Shown piece after piece: positions 6,165-14,900 of a stretch of DNA of 50,569 nucleotides. Origin of the DNA: an uncultured Porphyromonadaceae bacterium (GTDB lineage Bacteria; Bacteroidota; Bacteroidia; Bacteroidales; Muribaculaceae); contig URLF01000005.1 of the NCBI GenBank assembly GCA_900548705.1, forward strand, positions 1-50,569. The letters are read 5' to 3'. A program made the position numbers and the translations under genes. Position 1 is the stretch's first letter; every line of letters begins with the position of its first letter. The notes under the pieces are model-generated. The model saw nothing but the letters and a program-made list of their open reading frames with translations, had not been told where the DNA came from and did not search any database.

Positions 6165-7502
6165 ATGAGACGAACAACAATCAGTAACCTCCGCCAATTC
6201 CTTTTGGCCTTGTTACTCCCGGCAGTGGCAATCGCTACCGGATTACAGTCCTGCAATGATGAGGGCCCCGGAATTCCGGCTGAAGAAAACGAAACGGCCA
6301 AATCTTTTGACAATCCGTTGATGCGTTCTCCGGAAGAAGCTCTTGATATCGCTCAGCGGGCGTATGAAGATTTTTATGGGGATGCGACACCATCCTCACG
6401 CGGCCGGTCAATAATTGACTGCAGCCGTCCTGTGGAGGTGGTACGCGGTGCACGTTCGCGCGGAGGGAACGCGGACACTCTACTTTATATCGTCAACTTT
6501 GTTGATGACCAAGGATTTGCAGTCATCGCTGCGCCTCGCGCCGCCGATGAATTGCTCGCCGTGACATCCCAAGGCCACTACTATCCGGAATCAGATTCGG
6601 ATGCAGAATCAGTTCCAGGTTTCGATATGTGGATGGAAAATGCTAAAGCATATACTAATATTCTATATGATTCTATCAGAATTATTACTCCGATTAATCC
6701 GGATATACCAGGATTGCTTCAACAAAAAGAATGGGAAGATACAATTCAAAAATTAATTGCAGGGCCATATCTTAACGTAGCATGGGGACAAGGGTGTGGA
6801 TTGCCAGTAAATATTCATTATTATCCAGAGGGGTATTATTTCCAAAATGGGTGGGCAGGATGTTCAACGGCGGCAATTGCTCAAGTGTGTGCATTTTATC
6901 AAGCACCTGATAAAATTGCGGTAAATCCAACACTTGGGGCTGAGGATTATTATTTGGATTGGAGTAAGATGATTTTTCACAAGATATATGCCCCAAATAC
7001 ATCGCTTTCATGGAAATGTGAGGATAGTTACGAAACTCATTTGATGATTGCGCAATTCTATAAAATCCTAGCGGTATGGACTAATGCTTCGCCTCATGGA
7101 GAAAGTGGTACAAGTACATTAACATCTAATGTCCTGCCAGTACTTCGCTATTTATTACCTGATAAAACAATTTATGAGTGGAAAGATTTAAAATTTACGA
7201 ATGGTCCCGCTCAGAATGAATTATTTATTATGAGGGGGAAAAATGGTATTTCGGGGCATATGTGGCTTTGTGATGGATGGAAATACATAAATCGGATACA
7301 TTATTTTGCCACACGTCCAAATTCTAATGCTAATTGGGAAATACAATCAGAAGAACGAATCTTGGAACAATTCTTGCATTATAATTGGGGTTGGGATGGC
7401 CAATATAATGGATGGTTTAATAATGCTGCAAATGCCATAATTTATCATAAGGATGGCACTTATTCGAACTATGAAGAATTAAAGTATTCAAAAATATCTT
7501 AA
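6165..7502 (+). CDS. C10-family (streptopain-like) cysteine peptidase, lipoprotein
   Basis: A 445-residue secreted papain-fold peptidase related to streptococcal SpeB and the Bacteroides Bfp proteases. Residues 1-30 form a lipoprotein signal (lipobox LQSC, Cys30) followed by acidic NDEG. About 50-150 is the inhibitory propeptide (TLLYIVNFVDDQGFAVIAAP). The catalytic domain follows: nucleophile Cys233 in GWAGCSTAAIAQV, active His365 in GHMWLCDGW, and the HYNWGWDGQYNGWF block near 405-418. All core motifs are present, so it should be active. The start at 6165 is set by the promoter and by MRRTT shared with the gene at 3670. G+C content drops sharply about residue 153: 42 of 60 bases at 6421-6480 are G or C, against 20 of 60 at 6661-6720. 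This suggests a recombined catalytic domain. Confidence 0.92.
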   Translation: MRRTTISNLRQFLLALLLPAVAIATGLQSCNDEGPGIPAEENETAKSFDNPLMRSPEEALDIAQRAYEDFYGDATPSSRGRSIIDCSRPVEVVRGARSRGGNADTLLYIVNFVDDQGFAVIAAPRAADELLAVTSQGHYYPESDSDAESVPGFDMWMENAKAYTNILYDSIRIITPINPDIPGLLQQKEWEDTIQKLIAGPYLNVAWGQGCGLPVNIHYYPEGYYFQNGWAGCSTAAIAQVCAFYQAPDKIAVNPTLGAEDYYLDWSKMIFHKIYAPNTSLSWKCEDSYETHLMIAQFYKILAVWTNASPHGESGTSTLTSNVLPVLRYLLPDKTIYEWKDLKFTNGPAQNELFIMRGKNGISGHMWLCDGWKYINRIHYFATRPNSNANWEIQSEERILEQFLHYNWGWDGQYNGWFNNAANAIIYHKDGTYSNYEELKYSKIS

Positions 7503-7522
7503 CCTTTAGTGAGAAGATTGAT

Positions 7523-8065
7523 ATGATGAAAAGATACTTGATTTATTCGCTTTGTGGATGGAGTTTGTGCCTTCTCTGTGCCTCTTGTGAAGAGGATGGG
7601 CCTGGACCCGTTCCCGTTCCCAAAATGCCGTACAATGCCGGATGGGAGTCGCTCGAAGTGGATAGCGATGCCGGAGAGGTGTCTGTCGAACCCTTTGATG
7701 CTGCTATGGGAGAGAAGATGCCGATTGTGTTCATAAGGGAGAATGAACTATTGTCGGAAGGTTGTTTCCAGATGTTCGAGAACCATACGCACGATTGGAG
7801 TTTCGGGCTCAAAGGTCTGGATGTCGTGTCATATTGTTCGGAGTTGGGATATGACCAATATCCTGACTCACCCGACTTTTTTGTGGTGTATGAATGGGTG
7901 GAGGTGGCGAGCTTCCTGCCTACCCCCGGTTCTTCCAGCAAGGTCGTGGTGAGATATGACGAAAACACCTCATCAGAGCCGCGAGAGATGTTCATTCATT
8001 TTTACAATGGCAAATGGGGTTTCGTCAATGTACGTCAGGCGGCTGCTAAAGAGCAACAGTCATAA
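7523..8065 (+). CDS. small lipoprotein with BACON-like C-terminal half (island member F)
   Basis: A 180-residue predicted lipoprotein encoded 20 nt after the C10 peptidase and probably on its mRNA. The signal sequence ends CASC with Cys22, followed by the acidic EEDGPGPVPVP. Strands around residues 42-60 (SLEVDSDAGEVSVEPFD) give the usual start of a BACON-type sandwich. The family block is GYDQYPDSPDFFVVYEWVEV, then VVVRYDENTSSEPREMFIHF and a closing VNVRQAA. Nearest relative here is the lipoprotein at 3670. Some Bacteroides C10 proteases are paired with small lipoprotein inhibitors resembling the propeptide; this protein does not look like a propeptide, so such a role is only a guess. A strong terminator follows. 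Confidence 0.82.
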   Translation: MMKRYLIYSLCGWSLCLLCASCEEDGPGPVPVPKMPYNAGWESLEVDSDAGEVSVEPFDAAMGEKMPIVFIRENELLSEGCFQMFENHTHDWSFGLKGLDVVSYCSELGYDQYPDSPDFFVVYEWVEVASFLPTPGSSSKVVVRYDENTSSEPREMFIHFYNGKWGFVNVRQAAAKEQQS

Positions 8066-8182
8066 TCAACTTGTAATCACAGGATGGGGCTACCGAAAAG
8101 GCCGATTCCTGAAAACCGCAGATAAAGCTTCGCCTGGAAAAATCCAGTGGCCATTTGACCGAATCAAGTTCCATTTTTATAA

Positions 8183-8221
8183 AGCGAGTGGATGCGTTTG
8201 GCGCATCCACTTGCTGTTTTT
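8183..8221 (+). terminator. intrinsic terminator after the peptidase-lipoprotein pair
   Basis: Arms 8183-8196 and 8202-8215 form a 14-bp stem (one G-T pair) with loop TTTGG or similar, followed by GTTTTT. It separates the island from ruvA. Confidence 0.85.
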
Positions 8222-8266
8222 GTGGTGTATGGAGGATTGTTGAATTGCCGCAGAGGATGGTATGGG

Positions 8267-8298
8267 TTTGTGATATAGAGGAGAAAAACGTAACTTTG
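8267..8298 (+). promoter_or_regulatory. ruvA-sprA promoter
   Basis: TTTG (8267-8270), 20-nt spacer, TAACTTTG (8291-8298), then ATG at 8323. The predicted leader is about 18 nt. Confidence 0.78.
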
Positions 8299-8322
8299 CG
8301 TTGAAATTTTCAGACAGATGCT

Positions 8323-8940
8323 ATGATTGAATATCTCAGCGGCAAGGTCGCCGAACTGACCCCCACCACCGTTGTGGTGGATGTCAACGGGGTCGGCTAT
8401 GAACTCAATATAACCCTGACCACTTTCTCATCGCTGGAACAGGCTGTCGGGGGGCAGCTCGGGGAGCGTCAGACCGCCGGACAGGCCAAGCTGTTTGTCC
8501 ATGAGGTGATACGTGAGGACAGCTGGACGCTCTACGGTTTCGTCTCGAAACGGGAGCGCGAACTGTTCCGCGAGCTGATAGGGGTCTCGGGGGTAGGAAG
8601 CGCGTCGGCGCGGATGATTCTGTCGTCGATTTCGCCTGCCGAACTTGAGCAGGTGATAACCTCGGGGGATGAACGCAGGCTGAAGGCTGTGAAGGGGATT
8701 GGGGGGAAAACCGCCCAACGTATAATTGTAGACCTCCGTGACAAAATAAAACCCTCAGGGGATTCGTTATTAATTCAGTCGGGAACGCCCCGGTCGGATG
8801 TCTACGACGAGGCGTTGGCGGCTCTGGTCATGCTGGGCTTCGCAAAGCCCGCAAGCCAGAAAGTGCTTTCGAAACTGTTCAGCCAGGAACCGACCCTGAA
8901 GGTGGAGCAGGCGATAAAGAAAGCCCTTACGATGCTTTAA
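8323..8940 (+). CDS. ruvA: Holliday junction DNA helicase subunit RuvA
   Basis: Binds four-way DNA junctions as a tetramer and recruits the RuvB motor for branch migration. The 205-residue protein has the family's usual length. The N-terminal OB fold opens MIEYLSGKVAELTPTTVVVD and includes LYGF near residue 70. Two helix-hairpin-helix motifs follow (LIGVSGVGSASARMILS and LKAVKGIGGKTAQRIIVDL). The C-terminal RuvB-binding domain begins near SDVYDEALAALVMLGF. It lies 46 nt upstream of sprA, a pairing I recall from other Bacteroidales. A copy of its promoter and first 31 codons remains at 5721-5884 as a duplication scar. Confidence 0.97.
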   Translation: MIEYLSGKVAELTPTTVVVDVNGVGYELNITLTTFSSLEQAVGGQLGERQTAGQAKLFVHEVIREDSWTLYGFVSKRERELFRELIGVSGVGSASARMILSSISPAELEQVITSGDERRLKAVKGIGGKTAQRIIVDLRDKIKPSGDSLLIQSGTPRSDVYDEALAALVMLGFAKPASQKVLSKLFSQEPTLKVEQAIKKALTML

Positions 8941-8986
8941 CCTTAGGCCGGGCGGCTCTTCGGAAGGGGAGACGCGCCGCTGTCAA

Positions 8987-11900
8987 TTGTTGTTAGTTAC
9001 GAGTCTGAGTCACAAATCGATATACCGCAGGTCGCTATGGCTCCTCTGCACGTTGGTTGCAGTGGCCGTCTCTGCCGTGTTTGTCTTCGCCGGGACGCAA
9101 AGCCCGGCGGGAGGAACGGGTGGGAGCGCGATAACCCCTCCGCCCCCCTTCCCGGTGCTGCCGGAGCCTGCCAACCAGAATGACTCGATAATGATGCCCT
9201 TCCCGGTGCAGCAGACTGTCCCCGCCGACTACGAGCGTCTGATGGAGGACCAGTTCGCCGCCGACCTCTCCACCCCTTCCAACATCGTGACCGTCCCGGA
9301 ATATGACCCGCAGACAGGTTACTATGTGATACGCACAAAGGTCGGGGACACCGAAATCACGACCCCTTTCATCCTCAACGAGAAGCAGTATAACGACTGG
9401 CAGTTTCGCAGGCAGCTCCAGGAGTATTACCAGGAGCGTAACCAGGCCCTGGCGGAGAACAAAGAGAAACAGCCGTTCAACATCTTCGATATGAATTTCG
9501 CCTACGGGCCGCTGGAGAAAATCTTCGGCCCGGGGGGCGTGTCGCTCAAGACCCAGGGTTCGGTGCAGATAAAGATGGGCATCAATTCCAACAAGAGTGA
9601 CAACCCGTCGCTCCCCATCAAGTCGCGCCGCAAGACCTACTTCGACTTTGACCAGAAGATACAGGCCACCATCGCCGCGTCGGTCGGTGACCGTATGAAC
9701 TTCAACATGACCTACAACACCGACGCGACTTTTGATTTCGACTCGAAGAACATCAAGCTCGCCTATGAGGGGAAGGAGGATGACATCGTGAAGTCGATAG
9801 AGGCGGGAAATGTCTCTATGACCACCGGGTCGTCGCTCATACGAGGGTCGACGGCCTTGTTCGGTGTGAAGTCGAAGCTGCAGTTCGGCAAGTTCACGGT
9901 GACAGCCCTGCTGTCGCAGCAGAACTCCGAGTCGAAGACCGTTAACACCAAGGGTGGCTCACAGGCCACCGACTTCTCGGTCAACGCCGACCAGTATGAC
10001 CAGAACCGCCACTTCTTCCTTGCCAATTACTTTTACCGCAATTATGACCAGTTCGCCGCCCGTCTGCCGTTGGTGGCCTCGGGGGTGAACATTACCCGTG
10101 TGGAGGTGTGGGTCACAAACAAGGGGGGCAAATATGAGCAGTCGCGCAACATCGTGGCTTTCGCCGACCTGGCCGAGGGTGACCCCGCCGGGCTGAACAA
10201 TCCCTATTGGTCGGTGAATCCGTCGGTGCCTGTCCCCTGCAACCAGTCAAACAACCTGCTTGATGTAATCAAGACCGAATACCCGGGGGCGCGCTCAATC
10301 AACACCGTCACCCAGGCGCTTGAACCGCTTCGCGCTTTCGGAATCGAGGGCGGACGCGACTATGAGAAGGTGGAGTCGGCCCGTCTGCTCAACTCTTCGG
10401 AGTACACCCTTAACACCACCCTGGGTTACATCTCGCTCAAAGCTCAGCTCAACTCCGACGATGTTCTCGGCGTGGCTTTCGAGTACACCTACAACGGTCA
10501 GGTCTACCAGGTCGGTGAGTTTTCTTCAGACATCACGACCACCTCGGAGTCGCTCTATGTGAAGATGCTGAAATCCACCACTGTCGACCCGAAGCTGCCG
10601 ATATGGCGGTTGATGATGAAGAATGTCTACTCGCTGGGAGCATACCAGGTACAGAAACAGAACTTCAAGCTCCAGATCAAATATCTCTCCGACACCACAG
10701 GTACGCTCATCAATTACCTGCCGATACCCTCGATGTCAAACACTCCGCTGTTGCAGGTGATGAACCTCGACCGTATCGACTCCAACGAGCAGTCAAACCC
10801 CGACGGTTTCTTTGACTTCATCGAGGGTTACACGATTATCCCCTCCAACGGCAAGGTGATTTTCCCGGTGGCCGAGCCTTTCGGCGCCCACCTCGAGAAG
10901 AAAATCAATGACCCGGTGCTGGCCGAGAAATATGTCTACAAGGAGCTGTATGACTCCACCCTTGTGATCGCCCGTCAGTTCGCCGACAAGAACAAGTTCG
11001 TGCTGGCAGGTTCCTATCAGGCTTCTTCCGGCTCGCAGATTCGTCTGAACGCGATGAATGTGCCGCGCGGATCGGTGATTGTGATGGCAGGCGGTGTGCA
11101 GCTCGTCGAGAACTCCGATTACACGGTCGACTATTCGATGGGTATCGTGACAATCACCAACCAGAGCATCATCGACTCGGGGCAGAGTGTCTCGGTGACC
11201 CTTGAGAACCAGTCGCTGTTCTCGACCCAGAGGAAGACCTTGCTGGGCCTTGACATGCAATATGCCTTCAACAAGGATTTCAATATCGGGGCTACCCTTC
11301 TTCATTTCTCCGAGAAGGCCCTGACGGAGAAGGTGAACATCGGCGACGAGGTAATCAACAATTCGATGTTCGGCTTCAATGTCAACTACAACACCCGGTT
11401 CATGTGGCTGACAAATCTTCTCAACAAGATTCCGACCGTCAACGCCACAGCTCCCTCGACCCTCAGTCTTACCGCCGAATACGCCCTGCTGATGCCCCAC
11501 GGCCAGAAGAGCGGTTCAAACAAAGGCAGCTCCTATGTCGATGACTTCGAGTCGTCGCAGACCGGCATAGACCTCCGTTCCCCTTATTCATGGTTCCTCG
11601 CCTCCACCCCCTATGACAGCGGTAAGGACGCGCTTTTCCCTGAGGCCGCCCTCTCCAACGACCCGGCCTATGGTATGAACCGCGCGTTGATCAACTGGTA
11701 TTACATCGACCGTATGTTCACCGACCGCAACTCCTCGCTGGCTCCGGGTTATATACGCAACGACCTCGTGCAGCTCTCCAACCCTTATGTCCGCGAAGTG
11801 ACTTCCCAGGAAATCTTCCCCGGACGTGAGCTGACCTACGGCGAATCGGCCACAGTGCAGACCCTCAACCTTTCATTCTATCCCACGGAGCGCGGTCCCT

Positions 11901-14900
11901 ACAATCTCGATGCCACCAATATCGACGAGGAGGGAAATCTGCTCAATCCCGAGAAACGATGGGGTGGTATCATGCGCAAGATGGACAACACCAACTTCGA
12001 GCAATCGAATATCGAATATGTCCAGTTCTGGATGATGAACCCGTTCCTTGATCCTGACAACCCCAACTATGACGGCGGTGACCTCTATTTCAATTTCGGT
12101 GAAATCTCGGAGGATATCCTCAAAGACGGGCTGAAATCATATGAGAACGGTATTCCGGTAGACGGTAACAACGAGTGGCTGGAGACCACTGTCTGGGGAC
12201 GTGTCTCCCGTCAGAACTCACTGACATATGCCTTCGACACCAACAACGGCTCGCGACTGATGCAGGATGTCGGTCTTGACGGACTGCGCAATGACGACGA
12301 GTTCGGATTTGACACATATTCGTCGTTCCTCGACAGGCTGCGTCAGCGTCTCTCGCCGACGGCCCTCGACCGGATGCAGAACGACATGTTCTCGCCGTTC
12401 AATGACCCGGCTCAGGACAACTATCATTTCTTCCGGGGATATGACTACGACGAGCAGCGTCTCTCGATTCTGGAGCGTTACAAGCGTTACAACGGTGTGG
12501 AAGGGAACTCGCTTCCTCCCGAGGATGCTTCCGACCCCCTTTATCAGAGTTCCAGGTCTGTGCCTGATGTCGAGGACATAAACCAGGACAACACTCTTAA
12601 CGAATATGAGCGTTATTTCCAGTATCGCGTCTCCATACGTCCCGAAGACCTTGTGGTCGGTAAGAACTATATTTCCGACAAGCAGGTCTCCACGGTCTAC
12701 ACCCGCGACGGCCAGACCCAGACTGTGGAGTGGTATCAGTTCAAGATACCTCTGAGCCAGTATGAGAAGAAGGTCGGTTCGATCAACGACTTCTCCACCA
12801 TACGTTTCGCCCGTATGTTCATGACAGGCTTCAAGCAGGTCACTCACCTGCGTTTCGCGACGCTGGAGCTTGTCCGTGGGGAATGGCGCAACTATGACTT
12901 CAATCTCAACAACCGTGGCGATGCTCCCGCCGAAGGACAGATGGATGTGTCGGTGGTCAACATCGAGGAGAACGCCGACCGTGAGCCGGTCAACTATGTG
13001 CTTCCTCCCGGCGTGACCCGTATCGTCGATCCGGGGCAGTCGCAGGCTGTGCAGCTCAACGAGCAGTCCATGTCGATGAAGGTGACAGGGCTGAAGGCGG
13101 GGGACGGACGCGGTGTCTACCGCGACACCCAGCAGGACCTGCGCAACTACAAGCGTCTCCAGATGTGGGTGCATGCCGAGAGCCTGATTGATGATGTCAC
13201 CAATCTGAAATCAGGTGAACTGTCTGTGTTCGTGCGTCTGGGCACGGATGTCAAGGCCAACTATTACGAGTATGAGATACCGTTGGTATTGACCCCTCAC
13301 GGAAACTACAACAACTGGCTTGAAAGTGACCGTCAGAAGGTATGGCCCAGCCAGAACTTCCTTGACCTTAATCTCCAGAATCTTGTCAACCTCAAAAAGG
13401 AGCGTAACCGCGCCAAGGAGGAGGCCGGCAGCGGTATCGGATATGCCACCGTCTACACCGGCCGTGACCCTGACAATGAGCGTAACTCCATGGCCGTGAA
13501 GGGTAATCCCTCGCTGAGCGATGTCAGGGTGATTCTGATTGGTGTGCGCAACAACTCCAACACGGTCAAGGATGGTATCGTGTGGGTCAACGAGCTTAAA
13601 GTCACCGACTTCGATGAGGCCGGTGGATGGGCCGCGAAAGCAAATGTCAACCTCGGGCTGTCGGATGTGGCGACCCTGAATTTCGGTGCGCATGTCGAGA
13701 CCGCCGGTTTCGGTTCGGTCGATCAGGGTCTGAATGAACGCCGGATGGATGACTATCAGCAATACAACATCGCCGTGCAGACCGATTTGGGCCGTTTCCT
13801 TCCGGAGAAGGCCAAGCTCCGCGCACCGATATATTACTCATATTCGACTGAGAAGACAACCCCGAAATACAATCCTCTCGATCAGGATGTGCTGCTCAAG
13901 GATGCCCTCGACGACGCGCCAGACAAGCATGCCCGTGATTCGATTTCGGCGTATGCCGTGGAGCGTTCCACTATCCAGAGCTTCTCTTTGTCAGGATTGA
14001 AATTCGATGTCACCAGCGCGAAGCCGATGCCATGGGATCCGTCTAACTTCACTGTCAACTTCTCTTTCAACAAGCAGTCGAAGAATGACCCCACGACCGA
14101 GTATGAGTACACCAACGACTACCGTGGTTCGCTGGCCTACAATTATTCCCCGATGATCAAGGGGCTTAAGCCTTTCGGCTGGATAAAGTCGAAGAACAAG
14201 AATGTGAAGTTCTTCAAGGACTGGGAACTGAATTACCTCCCCAACACGATTTCGTTCCTGACCAATATGTCGCGCTACTATTACGAGATGCAGACCCGGT
14301 CGGAACTTGACGACACATTCCAGTTGCCTGTGTCGGTTAGCAAGAATTTCCTTTGGGACCGTCAGTTCCAGCTGACCTGGAACCTCACCAAGTCGATTTC
14401 GCTGTCGTTCAACTCCAATACCTCGGCTCGTATCGAGGAGACGGTCGGAGCGGTCAACAAGAAACTGTTCCCCGACGAGTACAAGCAGTGGAAAGACACG
14501 GTGTGGAGCTCGATTTTGTCGCTCGGTACCCCTTGGGCTTACAACCAGAGTTTCGTGGCCACATACCGCGCGCCGTTCAACCGTATCCCTGTGCTCGACT
14601 TTCTTACTGGTAATTTTTCATATAACTCCACATACCGTTGGGACCGTGGAGCTGAAATCGACGGCTATTCAACCGGTAATAAAATTGCCAACCAGTCGTC
14701 GATGAGTGTTGACGGGCGTGTCAATTTCGAGAGCCTTTACAACAAGATTCCTTTTGTCAAGGATGTCCACAAACGGTTCAATAATGTCGGCAAGAAGACA
14801 GTGGAGCGCAAACCAAAGAAATTTGAGCGCACCTACCGCCTGCAGCCTGACACGACCTTCACCATCAAGCATAACCTGCGTACGAAGAAGATTCGTATAA

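Larger units (their letters stand above)
5880..6178. repeat. duplicated bidirectional promoter region, right copy
   Basis: Second copy of 3385-3683. The left boundary is the TCTCA junction with the ruvA fragment; the right boundary lies a few codons into the C10 peptidase gene. Both outward promoters are intact by eye. The bases between the leftward promoter and the half-aptamer (about 5925-5952) differ from the left copy, so the 5' stem of the thi leader is weakened. Confidence 0.9.

Noticed and set aside
10793..13762. Several long minus-strand frames (up to 318 codons) inside sprA
   Set aside because: They lie opposite SprA, have no family motifs, and reflect the GC-rich codon use of the real gene.
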